Part shown: positions 25,294 to 36,714 of the stretch, piece by piece
How positions within the stretch are numbered: the first letter of the stretch is position 1
How the letters are laid out: every line of letters starts with the position of its first letter
Assembly: GCA_945878695.1 (NCBI GenBank)
Contig: CAMDXI010000011.1
Coordinates: forward strand, 1-42,585
Direction of reading: 5' to 3'
DNA: 42,585 bases
From: Methylotenera oryzisoli
Lineage (GTDB): Bacteria; Pseudomonadota; Gammaproteobacteria; Burkholderiales; Methylophilaceae
Notes under the pieces: generated by a model
What the model saw: the letters and a program-made list of their open reading frames with translations, nothing else
Databases searched by the model: none
What the model was told of the DNA's origin: nothing
Position numbers and translations under genes: made by a program

Positions 25294-26374
25294 TACGCCA
25301 CACAGCAACAAAATCCGTGCGGGTAACTTTTTTGAGGATTTCAAACTCAATCAAGTGATCACGCACGCCACGCCACGCACCGTAGGCGAAGGCGAAGTGG
25401 CCTTATACATGGCGCTTACCGGCGCTCGCCAAGCCTTGCATTCAGCGGACACGCTGGCGCAATCCTTAGGCTACAACGCGCGGCCAGTGGACGATTTATT
25501 GGCTTTTCACATCGCCTTTGGTAAAACCGTGCCGGACATATCGGTCAATGCGGTAGCCAACTTGGGCTATGCCGAAGTGCGCTTTTTACAACCGGTCTAT
25601 GCCGGCGACACGCTGAGCACCAGCTCCACCGTCATAGGCTTAAAACAAAACTCCAATGGCCAATCCGGCGTGGTCTACGTGCGCTCGGTGTCAACCAACC
25701 AATTGCAGCAACCGGTATTTTCATGGGTGCGCTGGGTAATGGTGCACAAAAAAGACCACAACGCCCCCGCCCCTGCTACCGTTATTCCTAGCTTAGCCGA
25801 CGCGGTCGCCAGTGCGGATTTGGCTGTGCCTGCCTTTTTGGATGCCAGAAAATTCAACACCGCCCAGACTGGTGGCCCGTTCCTATGGGACGACTACCAA
25901 GTGGGCGAACGCATCAATCACCCAGCCGGCATGACCATCAGCGACACCGACCACACCTTGGCCACGAAACTGTATCAAAACAATGCCCGCTTGCATTTTG
26001 ATGAGCTGATGATGAAACCCACTGCTTTTGGCCGACGCCTCATGTACGGTGGTCACATCATTTCCGTTTGCCGCGCCCTATCGCACGACGGCTTGGAAAA
26101 TGCCTTGTCCATCCTCGCCATCAATGCCGGCACGCACTGCAACCCGAGCTTTGGTGATGACACCATCTACACTTGGACCGAAGTGTTGGCCAAAGAAACC
26201 TTGCCTAACCGTGAGGACGTGGGCGCCTTAAGATTGCGTATGGTGGGAGTGAAAAATACGCCAGCCCATACCTTGAGCAGCCGCCACGTGACGCAGGGCG
26301 AGAAAACCACTTACCACCCTAACGTGGTATTGGACCTCGATTACACCGTGCTGATGCCACGTAAACAAGCTTAA
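25286..26374 (+). CDS. Double-hotdog MaoC dehydratase, mesaconyl-CoA hydratase (beta-methylmalyl-CoA dehydratase) type
   Basis: The 362-residue protein has two hotdog domains (about 11-155 and 195-355). The N-terminal region reads GNFFEDFKLNQVITHATPRT, followed by DDLLAFHIAFGKTVPDISVN and VANLGYAEVRFLQPVYAGDT. These stretches closely recall mesaconyl-CoA hydratases of the ethylmalonyl-CoA and 3-hydroxypropionate pathways. The catalytic-type hydratase segment NARLHFDELMMKPTAFGRRL lies in the second domain (about 233-252). The predicted reaction is interconversion of mesaconyl-CoA and beta-methylmalyl-CoA. No crotonyl-CoA carboxylase/reductase or mesaconyl-CoA transferase is in the window. It sits between two CitE-like lyases, which fits use of beta-methylmalyl-CoA by a neighbour. 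Confidence 0.85.
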   Translation: MTNTPHSNKIRAGNFFEDFKLNQVITHATPRTVGEGEVALYMALTGARQALHSADTLAQSLGYNARPVDDLLAFHIAFGKTVPDISVNAVANLGYAEVRFLQPVYAGDTLSTSSTVIGLKQNSNGQSGVVYVRSVSTNQLQQPVFSWVRWVMVHKKDHNAPAPATVIPSLADAVASADLAVPAFLDARKFNTAQTGGPFLWDDYQVGERINHPAGMTISDTDHTLATKLYQNNARLHFDELMMKPTAFGRRLMYGGHIISVCRALSHDGLENALSILAINAGTHCNPSFGDDTIYTWTEVLAKETLPNREDVGALRLRMVGVKNTPAHTLSSRHVTQGEKTTYHPNVVLDLDYTVLMPRKQA

Positions 26375-26395
26375 CTTTGCCTTAGGATTAAAACC

Positions 26396-27394
26396 ATGTC
26401 TACGACCAACCTAGTTCACCCAAACGACGCATTATTTAGCGGGGAAAAATCCTTTCCCATCATTCCGTCTTGCGAGCATTTTGCCGGCAGTGAGAAATTA
26501 ATCCTTAAGGCCTTGGCCATGCAAGACAGCATAGGCCCGGTGTTTGACATCACCTGCGATTGCGAAGACGGCGCGCAAGCCGGTCAAGAACGCGATCACG
26601 CGGCCATGATAGTGCGCGTCTTAACCAGTGCCGACAACAAACACAAAATGGCCGGCGCACGCATACACGATTACACGCACCCGGCTTGGAAACAAGACAT
26701 CGATATCTTGGTGGCCGGCGCAGGGCAAGTGCTAAGCTACATCACCATTCCTAAATGCACCAGCCACGCGCAAGCCAAAGAAATGATCGCCTACATCCAA
26801 AAAGTAGCGACCTTTAATGGCATTACCCGCGAGATTCCGGTGCACATCTTGGTGGAAACGCACGGCGCCTTAAAAGCCGTGCACGACATCGCCACCCTGC
26901 CCTGGCTTCAAGTGCTGGACTTTGGCTTAATGGATTTCGTCAGTGGCCACCACGGCGCCATCCCGGCTTCCGCCATGCGCAGCCCAGGCCAATTTGACCA
27001 CCGCTTATTAGCCCGCGCCAAAGCCGAATTGGTCGCTGCCGCATTGGCTAACGGCGTGGTGCCAGCACACAACGTCACCTTGGATTTAAAAAACGTGGAA
27101 ACCACCCACAGCGACGCCTCACGCGCCCGCAATGAGTTTGGCTTTTTACGCATGTGGAGCATTTACCCCACGCAAATTGAAGCCATCGTCAGCGCCATGA
27201 AACCGAATTTTGATGAAGTGCAAGACGGCGCCAACATTTTATTGGCCGCACAAAAAGCCGATTGGGGCCCGATTCAATACGATGGCGAATTGCACGACAG
27301 AGCCACTTACCGCTATTTCTGGGAAATCCTGCAAAAAGCCAAGCTCACCAAAGTGGCGATACCGGCTGAAGCCCAAGCCGCATTTTTCAGTTAA
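26396..27394 (+). CDS. CitE-like HpcH/HpaI aldolase family protein, 332 residues
   Basis: This protein belongs to the HpcH/HpaI aldolase/CitE family, in a branch often found near TCA genes of Burkholderiales. Key blocks are FDITCDCEDGAQAGQERDHA (around residue 50), ARIHDYTHPAWKQDI, VHILVETHGAL with the metal-binding glutamate, and LDFGLMDFVSGHHGAIPASA with the aspartate. FLRMWSIYPTQIEAI replaces the usual KxxIHP motif. Members are annotated as CoA-ester lyases, and a malyl-CoA or beta-methylmalyl-CoA lyase role would match the upstream hydratase, but the exact substrate is unknown. It follows maoC by 21 bases; AGGATTAAAACC is a weak ribosome-binding site. Confidence 0.83.
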   Translation: MSTTNLVHPNDALFSGEKSFPIIPSCEHFAGSEKLILKALAMQDSIGPVFDITCDCEDGAQAGQERDHAAMIVRVLTSADNKHKMAGARIHDYTHPAWKQDIDILVAGAGQVLSYITIPKCTSHAQAKEMIAYIQKVATFNGITREIPVHILVETHGALKAVHDIATLPWLQVLDFGLMDFVSGHHGAIPASAMRSPGQFDHRLLARAKAELVAAALANGVVPAHNVTLDLKNVETTHSDASRARNEFGFLRMWSIYPTQIEAIVSAMKPNFDEVQDGANILLAAQKADWGPIQYDGELHDRATYRYFWEILQKAKLTKVAIPAEAQAAFFS

Positions 27395-27427
27395 TTTTAT
27401 TTAACCTTAGACCTCTAGGTAAACACC

Positions 27428-28312
27428 ATGACACAAGCCGCAACTGCAGGCGCACGCTTTCGTGCAGCCCTTAAAGCCGAAAAACCGCTACAAATCATAG
27501 GCGCCATCAATGCCTACCACGCCATGCTGGCCACCCAGAGCGGCTTCAAGGCCTTGTATTTGTCGGGTGGTGGCGTGGCAGCCGGCTCGCTAGGTTTACC
27601 TGATTTGGGCATCTCCACGCTAGAAGACGTATTGATAGACGTGCGCCGCATCACCGACGCGGTGGACACGCCTTTATTGGTGGACATCGATACCGGCTGG
27701 GGCGGTGCATTTAATATCGCACGCAGCGTCAAAAGTATCGCCAAGGCTGGCGCCGCCGCGGTGCACATCGAAGACCAAGTCAGCGCCAAACGCTGCGGTC
27801 ACCGGCCGAATAAAGCCATTGTTAGCCTAGAAGAAATGGTCGACCGGGTTAAAGCCGCGGTTGATGCCAAACCCTACGACGATTTTGTCGTTATGGCCAG
27901 AACCGACGCCCTGGCAGTGGAAGGTTTGCAATCGGCCATTGACCGCGCTTGCGCCTGCGCAGAAGCCGGTGCCGACATGATCTTCCCTGAAGCCATCACC
28001 GAATTGGCCATGTATAAACAATTTGCCTCTGCGGTAAAAGTGCCGGTATTGGCCAACATCACCGAATTTGGCAGCACGCCTTTATTCACCGTAGACGAAT
28101 TACGCGGCGCCGATGTCAGTATGGTGCTCTACCCCTTATCGGCTTTCCGCGCCATGAACCAAGCCGCCCTAAGCGTTTACCAAGCCACCCGCCGTGACGG
28201 CACACAAAAGAACGTTGTTGATCTAATGCAAACGCGCGCCGACCTTTATGAGCATTTGGGTTACCACGCCTTTGAACAAAAATTGGATGCCCTTTTTAAA
28301 GGAGAAAAGTAG
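27428..28312 (+). CDS. prpB: 2-methylisocitrate lyase
   Basis: PrpB cleaves 2-methylisocitrate to pyruvate and succinate in the methylcitrate cycle. The 294-residue protein has the family catalytic loop with C123 ([12 protein letters not shown]) and magnesium ligands D86 and D88 ([11 protein letters not shown]). [20 protein letters not shown] is the usual N-terminal barrel segment. Length is normal for PrpB. It precedes prpC by two bases. Confidence 0.96.
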   Translation: MTQAATAGARFRAALKAEKPLQIIGAINAYHAMLATQSGFKALYLSGGGVAAGSLGLPDLGISTLEDVLIDVRRITDAVDTPLLVDIDTGWGGAFNIARSVKSIAKAGAAAVHIEDQVSAKRCGHRPNKAIVSLEEMVDRVKAAVDAKPYDDFVVMARTDALAVEGLQSAIDRACACAEAGADMIFPEAITELAMYKQFASAVKVPVLANITEFGSTPLFTVDELRGADVSMVLYPLSAFRAMNQAALSVYQATRRDGTQKNVVDLMQTRADLYEHLGYHAFEQKLDALFKGEK

Positions 28313-28314
28313 TC

Positions 28315-29478
28315 ATGCAAACCACGGCTCAAACCCCAGCAGCAGAAGCGCCTAAAAAGAAAAAAGGCGTGGCCTTGGCCGGCGTGACCGCTGGCAGCAC
28401 AGCAATTTGCACAGTTGGCCATACCGGTAACGATTTGCACTACCGCGGCTACGACATCATAGAGTTGGCCAAGCATGCCAGCTTTGAAGAAGTGGCCTAT
28501 TTATTGATACACGGCGAACTGCCTAACAAAAGCCAATTAGCGGCTTACCATGCCAAACTAAAAAAATTACGCGAATTGCCCGCCGCGCTTAAAACCGTAC
28601 TCGAGCAAATCCCTAAAGACACCCACCCTATGGACGTAATGCGCACCGGTTGCGCCATGCTGGGTACCTTGGAGCCAGAAGTGGCCGACCGCAACACCGT
28701 TGCCGCCCAAGATTTGGGTGACCGCTTAATCGCCTGCTTTGGTTCAATTTTGCTGTATTGGTACCACTTTAGCCACAACGGCAAACGCGTGGACGTTAAC
28801 ACCAACGACGACAGCATCGCCGCGCATTTCTTGCATGTCTTGCACGGCAAAGCGCCTAGCCAATTGCACATCGATGCCATGAACACCTCATTGGTGTTGT
28901 ACGCCGAACACGAATTCAACGCTTCGACCTTTACCGGTCGTGTGATTGCCGGCACCTTGTCCGATATGTATTCCTGCATCACCGGTGCCATCGGCGCCCT
29001 ACGTGGTGCTAAACACGGCGGCGCCAATGAAGCGGCGATGGAGATCATCGAGCGTTACAAAACGCCGGACGAAGCCGAAGCCGACATCTTGGCGCGCATG
29101 GCACGTAAGGAAATCATCATTGGCTTTGGTCATCCGGTTTACACCATCGCCGACCCACGCAATGAATCAATCAAAGCGGTTAGCCGCAAACTGTGCGCGG
29201 ACGCTGGCGACATGACGCTGTTTGATATTTCTGACCGCATAGAAAGCGTGATGTGGCGTGAGAAAAAAATGTTCCCCAACTTAGATTGGTACAGCGCATC
29301 CAGCTACCACATGATGGGCATCCCCACCGGCATGTTCACGCCTATATTCGTTATCTCGCGCACCAGCGGCTGGGTAGCGCATGTGATTGAACAGCGCATA
29401 GACAACAAAATCATCCGCCCCAATGCCGAATACGTCGGGCCGGATAACCGGGATTACCTGCCACTGGAAAAAAGGTAA
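28315..29478 (+). CDS. prpC: 2-methylcitrate synthase
   Basis: PrpC joins propionyl-CoA and oxaloacetate to 2-methylcitrate. The 387-residue protein is a short citrate-synthase-type enzyme with catalytic H234 ([12 protein letters not shown]), H273 (IGFGHPVYT) and D324 ([14 protein letters not shown]). The length of about 380 and position beside prpB and prpD favour 2-methylcitrate synthase over the longer type I citrate synthase. GGAGAAAAG precedes the ATG. A Lys-rich N-terminal stretch (PKKKKG) is unremarkable. It is followed by a 105-base gap before prpD. Confidence 0.95.
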   Translation: MQTTAQTPAAEAPKKKKGVALAGVTAGSTAICTVGHTGNDLHYRGYDIIELAKHASFEEVAYLLIHGELPNKSQLAAYHAKLKKLRELPAALKTVLEQIPKDTHPMDVMRTGCAMLGTLEPEVADRNTVAAQDLGDRLIACFGSILLYWYHFSHNGKRVDVNTNDDSIAAHFLHVLHGKAPSQLHIDAMNTSLVLYAEHEFNASTFTGRVIAGTLSDMYSCITGAIGALRGAKHGGANEAAMEIIERYKTPDEAEADILARMARKEIIIGFGHPVYTIADPRNESIKAVSRKLCADAGDMTLFDISDRIESVMWREKKMFPNLDWYSASSYHMMGIPTGMFTPIFVISRTSGWVAHVIEQRIDNKIIRPNAEYVGPDNRDYLPLEKR

Positions 29479-29498
29479 GCCCCTCATTTTTGTTTTGG

Positions 29499-29534
29499 GC
29501 CTTGGCGCGACAGCCTTAGCATGGCGCGCAAGGC
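29499..29534 (+). repeat. Imperfect GC-rich inverted repeat between prpC and prpD
   Basis: GCCTTGGCGCG (29499-29509) and CGCGCAAGGC (29525-29534) pair with one bulged base around a 15-base loop. No T-tract follows, so it is more likely an mRNA processing or stability element than a terminator. An A-rich stretch then carries the prpD ribosome-binding site (AAAGGTAATAA). Confidence 0.4.
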
Positions 29535-29583
29535 ACAGGACACAACGATTTGTTTAAAAATTAATAAATAAAGGTAATAAATC

Positions 29584-31044
29584 ATGTCAGCTCACATTTC
29601 AAATGTACGCCCCGCTCCCGACCAAGTCATCGTCGACATCGCTAATTACGTGGCCGATTATAAAATCGAATCCACCGAAGCCTACGACACGGCTCGCAAC
29701 TGCTTAATGGACACATTGGGTTGCGGCTTTGAAGCCTTGGAATACCCAGCTTGCACCAAATTATTAGGCCCAGTGATTGCCGGCACCGTGGTACCAAATG
29801 GCGCCAAAGTGCCAGGCACCAGCTTTCAATTGGATCCAATTTTAGCCGCCTTCAACATAGGCGCCATGATACGTTGGTTGGATTTTAACGACACTTGGTT
29901 AGCAGCAGAATGGGGTCACCCATCGGACAACCTAGGCGGCATTTTAGCCAGCGCGGATTACTTGTCGCGTAAAAATGTGGCCGAAGGCAAAGCGCCCCTC
30001 ACCATCAAAGACGTGCTCACGGCCATGATTAAAGCGCATGAAATTCAAGGCGTGTTGGCATTAGAAAACAGCTTTAACCGCGTCGGCCTAGACCACGTCA
30101 TCTTGGTTAAAATCGCCTCAACCGCGGTCGTCACCAAATTGCTAGGTGGCAACAAAGAAGACATCATTAACGCCGTATCCAACGCCTTTGTGGACGGCCA
30201 AAGCTTACGCACCTATCGCCATTCGCCTAATACCGGCTCACGCAAATCTTGGGCAGCCGGCGATGCCACAAGCCGTGCGGTGCGCTTGGCTTGGATGACG
30301 CTGCAAGGCGAGATGGGTTACCCATCAGCCTTAACGGCCAAAACCTGGGGCTTTTACGACGTGCTGTTCAAAGGCAATGCCTTTAAATTCCAACGCAGCT
30401 ACGGCTCTTATGTAATGGAACAAGTGCTGTTCAAAATCTCCTTCCCGGCCGAGTTCCACGCACAAACAGCGGTGGAGTGCGCCATACAACTGCACGCCCA
30501 AGTAGGCAGCAAAGTGCAAACCATGGAGCAAATTGCGCAAATCGATAAAATCGTGATCACCACGCACGAATCCGCCATCCGCATTATTGATAAAACCGGC
30601 CCATTGGATAACCCAGCTGACCGTGACCACTGTATCCAATACATGGCGACCATAGGCTTATTAAAAGGCAACTTAACCGCCCAAGATTACGAAGACGCGG
30701 CCGCGGCAGACCCAAGGATAGACGCCATACGCGCCAAAATGACTTGCGTGGAAAAAGCCCAGTACACCACCGATTACCACGACCCAGAAAAACGCTCTAT
30801 CGCCAACGCCATACAAGTGTTTTTCAAAGACGGCAGCAGCTCAGAAAACATCGCCGTTGAATACCCAATCGGTCACCGTCGTCGTCGTGGCCAAGGCATC
30901 CCAGAATTGGTGAAAAAATTCAAAGTGAATTTAGCCCGTCGCTTCGATGCCAAAAAACAAGCCGATATCTTGGCCTTGTGCTTGGATCAAGCGAAACTAG
31001 AAGCCACCCCAGTCAACCAGTTTGTTGACATGTTAGTGGCTTAA
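29584..31044 (+). CDS. prpD: 2-methylcitrate dehydratase (MmgE/PrpD family)
   Basis: PrpD dehydrates 2-methylcitrate to 2-methyl-cis-aconitate without an iron-sulfur cluster. The 486-residue protein has [20 protein letters not shown] near residue 40, [20 protein letters not shown] (the conserved D-x-N-D-T motif), and [14 protein letters not shown] in the middle. [20 protein letters not shown] and [20 protein letters not shown] follow. These are strong PrpD signatures. AcnB further along supplies the rehydration step. It is the last gene of the operon, with two hairpins immediately downstream. Confidence 0.96.
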   Translation: MSAHISNVRPAPDQVIVDIANYVADYKIESTEAYDTARNCLMDTLGCGFEALEYPACTKLLGPVIAGTVVPNGAKVPGTSFQLDPILAAFNIGAMIRWLDFNDTWLAAEWGHPSDNLGGILASADYLSRKNVAEGKAPLTIKDVLTAMIKAHEIQGVLALENSFNRVGLDHVILVKIASTAVVTKLLGGNKEDIINAVSNAFVDGQSLRTYRHSPNTGSRKSWAAGDATSRAVRLAWMTLQGEMGYPSALTAKTWGFYDVLFKGNAFKFQRSYGSYVMEQVLFKISFPAEFHAQTAVECAIQLHAQVGSKVQTMEQIAQIDKIVITTHESAIRIIDKTGPLDNPADRDHCIQYMATIGLLKGNLTAQDYEDAAAADPRIDAIRAKMTCVEKAQYTTDYHDPEKRSIANAIQVFFKDGSSSENIAVEYPIGHRRRRGQGIPELVKKFKVNLARRFDAKKQADILALCLDQAKLEATPVNQFVDMLVA

Positions 31045-31052
31045 GTCAGCAC

Positions 31053-31084
31053 TTGCTGCAAGCCGTTAACGCGACTTGCAGCAA
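31053..31084 (+). repeat. First hairpin downstream of prpD
   Basis: TTGCTGCAAG (31053-31062) and CTTGCAGCAA (31075-31084) form a perfect 10-bp stem with a 12-base loop. Three bases later the main terminator starts, giving a tandem hairpin arrangement that may back up termination or protect the mRNA end. Confidence 0.55.
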
Positions 31085-31086
31085 CC

Positions 31087-31125
31087 ATTAAAAAGCCAGC
31101 CAACAATTTTGGCTGGCTTTTTAAT
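31087..31125. terminator. Strong bidirectional terminator between prpD and purB
   Basis: ATTAAAAAGCCAGCCA (31087-31102) and its exact reverse complement (31110-31125) form a 16-bp perfect stem with a 7-base loop. An A-tract on one side and T-tract on the other make it functional in either direction. Confidence 0.92.
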
Positions 31126-31158
31126 GTAAAATAACGCTTTATTTACGCTGCTTTATAA

Positions 31159-33133
<1,975 letters not shown>

Positions 33134-33140
33134 AGAACCC

Positions 33141-33479
33141 ATGATACGTGCGCTAAGACTGGGGGCCAGCTCTAGCTTGATCGCCCTGATAGCCTTATGC
33201 CTGGCATGGGAAACGGTCTTGGCGCCATTTAAACCGAATGGCTCGTTGTTGATACTTAAAACCCTGCCCTTGCTCTTGCCTTTGTTTGGCATATTGCATG
33301 GCAAGCGTTATACCTACCAATGGACCAGCTTGTTCATCTTGCTTTACTTTATGGAAGGCTCGGTGCGGGCTTGGTCGGACGTGGGCTTATCCGCGCAACT
33401 GGCCTTAGCGGAAGTGGGCTTGAGTGTGGTGTTTTTTATCTGCGCCATCTACTACGCCAAACTGACGCGTAGCCAATAA
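33141..33479 (+). CDS. DUF2069 family membrane protein
   Basis: From the ATG at 33141 (preceded by GAAGAAC) the protein is 112 residues, with four hydrophobic helices (SLIALIALCLAWETVLAPF, LLILKTLPLLLPLFGILHGK, WTSLFILLYFMEGSVRAW and AEVGLSVVFFICAIYYAKL). This organisation and the wording of the second and third helices fit DUF2069. Function is unknown. A GTG at 33126 is an alternative start overlapping the reductase gene. It often lies next to wrbA-like genes in betaproteobacteria, as here. Confidence 0.85.
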   Translation: MIRALRLGASSSLIALIALCLAWETVLAPFKPNGSLLILKTLPLLLPLFGILHGKRYTYQWTSLFILLYFMEGSVRAWSDVGLSAQLALAEVGLSVVFFICAIYYAKLTRSQ

Positions 33480-33492
33480 CAAGCGGGCTCGC

Positions 33493-34860
33493 TTAAGGAA
33501 AGAGTTTACCCGGATTGAGTATATTGGCCGGGTCAAAAGTCAGCTTCAGCGCCTTCATCAAATTCATGGTGGTGGCATCAATCTCACGCGGCACAAAAGC
33601 CCGTTTAGCAATGCCCACACCGTGCTCACCAGACAAGGTCCCTTGCAGTGACAAGACCAAACTAAACACCTCATCCAAGCATGCATAAGCGCGTTTTAGC
33701 TCATCGCCGTTATCAGGGTTGACCAATAGATTGACGTGGATATTGCCGTTTCCGGCATGGCCAAAATTGACGTTAGCGATTTGGTATTGGGCGGCCAATT
33801 TCTCTAAGCCCGTTAACAGTTCCGGTAAATGCGATACCGGCACCGCAATGTCTTCATTGATTTTCTTAGGGGCGATGTCTTTGAGTAAGGGCGACAGCGC
33901 TTTACGAGCGGCCCATAAGGCTTTGGTGTCTTGCGCGACTTTGGCTTCTATTAAGCCATCGACCTGACACGCTGCAAGTATGGCTTGCGTGGCTTCATGA
34001 ATTTCTTGCTCGGCCCCGTCGACTTCTATCATCAAATAAGCACGGGCATTGTCGGGCAATAGATTTTTATGGCGGCCACGAATCAGGGTTAATGCCCCGT
34101 TATCTAAAAACTCCAAGGCACTCGGGGTATAAGGTTGGGCCATGATGGCGGCGATCGCTTTGGCACAACTGTAGGTGTCGGCAAATTCAGCGGTGATGCC
34201 GCCCGTGTGTTTAGGCAAGGGTGTCAGTTTTAGCGTGGCTTCAACGATGACCGCCAGCGTGCCTTCGGAGCCGACTAACAAGCGTGTTAAATCGTAGCCA
34301 ACCACGCCTTTACTGGTGTAACAGCCGGTTTTAATGATGTCGCCATTGCCGGTCACTGCTTTTAAACCCAATACGTGGTCACGCGCCACACCGTACTTCA
34401 CTGCATGCGGTCCGGCTGCACAGGTGGCTAAATTGCCGCCCACGCTGCAATAGGCCGCACTGGACGGATCAGGTGGCCAAAAGAAGCCCACGTCCTTAAT
34501 GGCATCTTGCAACTCTTGGTTGAGCACACCAGGCTCGACTATGGCCATACGGTTATCTGGGTCGACGCTGATGATGCGGTTCATGCGCTCTAAGGACAGC
34601 GCTACCCCACCGACTTCTGGCACGCTGCCACCGGCGGTGCCTGTGCCGCGCCCGCGTGGCACCACGGGGACGTTCTCGGTATTGCACAGCCTAATGACGG
34701 CTTGCACTTCTTCGGCATGGATAGGGAAAGCCACCGCCAATGGCGAGTGGAAAATGCGGGAATTGTCGTAGGCGTAAGCGTAACAATCCACCGGGTCGGT
34801 GTAGAGCCTGTCTTTAGGTAATAATTGGGCTAATTTGGCTAAGAAATCGGTGGCGGCCAT
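33493..34860 (-). CDS. FAD-linked oxidase (D-lactate dehydrogenase / GlcD-like)
   Basis: The 455-residue protein has the PCMH-type FAD domain with VVPRGRGTGTAGGSVPEVGG, then AVKYGVARDHVLGLKAVTGN and VVGYDLTRLLVGSEGTLAVI. The C-terminal substrate domain shows NFGHAGNGNIHVNLLVNPDN with the conserved catalytic His, and LSGEHGVGIAKRAFV. The family oxidises D-2-hydroxyacids such as D-lactate or glycolate. No glcE or glcF is adjacent, and the start lies eight bases after lpdA. A D-lactate to pyruvate role feeding pyruvate dehydrogenase is the best reading, though glycolate oxidase GlcD cannot be excluded. Confidence 0.86.
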   Translation of the reverse strand: MAATDFLAKLAQLLPKDRLYTDPVDCYAYAYDNSRIFHSPLAVAFPIHAEEVQAVIRLCNTENVPVVPRGRGTGTAGGSVPEVGGVALSLERMNRIISVDPDNRMAIVEPGVLNQELQDAIKDVGFFWPPDPSSAAYCSVGGNLATCAAGPHAVKYGVARDHVLGLKAVTGNGDIIKTGCYTSKGVVGYDLTRLLVGSEGTLAVIVEATLKLTPLPKHTGGITAEFADTYSCAKAIAAIMAQPYTPSALEFLDNGALTLIRGRHKNLLPDNARAYLMIEVDGAEQEIHEATQAILAACQVDGLIEAKVAQDTKALWAARKALSPLLKDIAPKKINEDIAVPVSHLPELLTGLEKLAAQYQIANVNFGHAGNGNIHVNLLVNPDNGDELKRAYACLDEVFSLVLSLQGTLSGEHGVGIAKRAFVPREIDATTMNLMKALKLTFDPANILNPGKLFP

Positions 34861-34868
34861 TAAAAAGC

Positions 34869-36647
34869 TTATCTTTTTTTGATGTAGAGGTCGGTAATGG
34901 TACCCTCTTTCATCTCAGCCGCGAAGCAGACTGTTTCAGACAAGGTTGGATGCGGGTGTATGGTTAAGCCCAGATCATGCGCATCGGCACCCATTTCTAT
35001 GGCCAGAACGGTTTCGGCTAGCAATTCACCGGCATTCACACCAACGATACCGGCACCGATTAAGCGGTGGCTGGTTTTATCAAAAATCAATTTGGTGGTG
35101 CCTTCCGTGCGGCCAACAGAAAGTGCACGACCGCTGGCAGCCCATGGGAACGAGGCTTTTTCGTAATCTAGGCCTTGGGCCTTGGCTTCGGTCTCGGTCA
35201 CGCCTGCCCAAGCAATTTCTGGGTCGGTGTAAGCCACGGATGGAATGGTCATGGCTTGGAATTGCACTTTATGGCCGGCAATGACTTCTGCCGCCACTTT
35301 GCCTTCGTGCGTGGCTTTGTGAGCCAACATAGGCTGACCAACGATGTCGCCTATGGCAAAAATATGCGGCACGTTGGTGCGCATTTGTTTGTCCACTGGG
35401 ATAAAGCCCCAGTCATTAATGTTGACGCCGGCTAATTCGGCGCCGATGTTTTTGCCGTTAGGCTTGCGGCCGATAGAGACCAACACGCGGTCGTAAACTT
35501 GCACGTCTTTGGGTGCGGCTTCGCCTTCGAAACTCACGTGTATGCCGTCGGCTTTAGCCTCCATGCTCACGACTTTAGTCGACAGCATGATGCTCTCGAA
35601 GCGTTTCTCCATGCGTTTTTGCAATGGGCGCACAAGATCACGGTCGCAACCTTGCACCAAGCCGTCGGTGAATTCCACCACACTGACTTTAGAGCCAAGG
35701 GCATCGTACACCGTGCCCATTTCCAAACCAATAATGCCACCGCCTATTACCAACAAACGTTTGGGGATGTCGGCCAAGGCCAAGGCGCCAGTGGAATCCA
35801 TGATGCGCTCGTCTGCCGGTGCCCCAGGAAACTTAGTGGCTTGCGAGCCTGCGGCTACGATGGCGTAATCAAAGCTCACCGTGGTTAACTTGCCGTCGGC
35901 TGCCGTTACTGCGATTTGATTGGGGCCAGTAAATTTACCCAAACCTTGCACCACGGTCACGTCGCGTTGCTTGGCCATGGCCGCTAAGCCGCCGGTTAAC
36001 TTACCCACCACGTCGTTGGCTTTCCAATGACGCAATTGCTCAAGGTCTATATTGGGCGAAGAAAAACTCACGCCATGCTGCGCCGTCTCTTCGGCTTCGG
36101 TAATCACTTTAGCCGTATGCAACAAGGCTTTTGATGGGATGCAGCCTACATTAAGGCAGACGCCGCCCAAGGTACTGTAGCGCTCAATCAACACAACTTT
36201 TTTACCTAAATCAGCGGCACGGAATGCCGCGGTATAACCACCAGGGCCGGAACCCAAGACCACCACTTCGGCATGCACATCGGAGGCCGGCACGGCATTC
36301 TTGCTGGCAAGCGGCGCGGCAGCAAGAACAGGTGCAGGTTCTGATTTTGCGGGCGCCTCTGCTTTAACTGGCGTTGCTGCCGCGGGCGCGGGCTTAGCCG
36401 CCTGGGCTTGGCTTTCAACTTGCATCAGCAAACTGTCTTTAGCGACTTTATCGCCCACTTTCACTGTCACGGACTTGACTATGCCCGCCACCGGGGAAGG
36501 AATGTCCATGGAGGCCTTGTCTGACTCGACGGTAATCAAGGAATCTTCTAAAGCCAGCTCATCGCCAACTTTTACCAAGACCTCGATGACGTCCACGCTA
36601 TCAAAGTTACCGATGTCCGGTACCAACACGTCCACTAAATTGCTCAT
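34869..36647 (-). CDS. lpdA: Dihydrolipoyl dehydrogenase (E3) of pyruvate dehydrogenase, with N-terminal lipoyl domain
   Basis: E3 reoxidises dihydrolipoamide with NAD. The 592-residue product has an N-terminal lipoyl domain with lipoyl lysine K44 (ESDKAS), an Ala/Pro-rich linker (about 80-118), then the flavoprotein. FAD binding is GSGPGGYTA (132-140), the redox cysteines are C164 and C169 ([13 protein letters not shown]), and the catalytic dyad is HPHPTLSE near the C-terminus. NAD binding is [13 protein letters not shown] lipoyl-bearing E3 is known in Neisseria and many betaproteobacteria. It follows aceF in the operon. Confidence 0.97.
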   Translation of the reverse strand: MSNLVDVLVPDIGNFDSVDVIEVLVKVGDELALEDSLITVESDKASMDIPSPVAGIVKSVTVKVGDKVAKDSLLMQVESQAQAAKPAPAAATPVKAEAPAKSEPAPVLAAAPLASKNAVPASDVHAEVVVLGSGPGGYTAAFRAADLGKKVVLIERYSTLGGVCLNVGCIPSKALLHTAKVITEAEETAQHGVSFSSPNIDLEQLRHWKANDVVGKLTGGLAAMAKQRDVTVVQGLGKFTGPNQIAVTAADGKLTTVSFDYAIVAAGSQATKFPGAPADERIMDSTGALALADIPKRLLVIGGGIIGLEMGTVYDALGSKVSVVEFTDGLVQGCDRDLVRPLQKRMEKRFESIMLSTKVVSMEAKADGIHVSFEGEAAPKDVQVYDRVLVSIGRKPNGKNIGAELAGVNINDWGFIPVDKQMRTNVPHIFAIGDIVGQPMLAHKATHEGKVAAEVIAGHKVQFQAMTIPSVAYTDPEIAWAGVTETEAKAQGLDYEKASFPWAASGRALSVGRTEGTTKLIFDKTSHRLIGAGIVGVNAGELLAETVLAIEMGADAHDLGLTIHPHPTLSETVCFAAEMKEGTITDLYIKKR

Positions 36648-36714
36648 GCTTACCCTTAGATAAATCTTAAATTCAGATAAAACTTCAATTAACCGCTGTT
36701 TTTAAAGCCCTTGC

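Noticed and set aside
28545-29048. Minus-strand 167-codon frame inside prpC
   Set aside because: It lies wholly in a strongly supported gene, with no family similarity or start signal.
33480-33492. AAGCG/CGCTT dyad between the convergent DUF2069 and oxidase genes
   Set aside because: A five-base stem without a T-run is not convincing as a terminator, although both operons must end near here.
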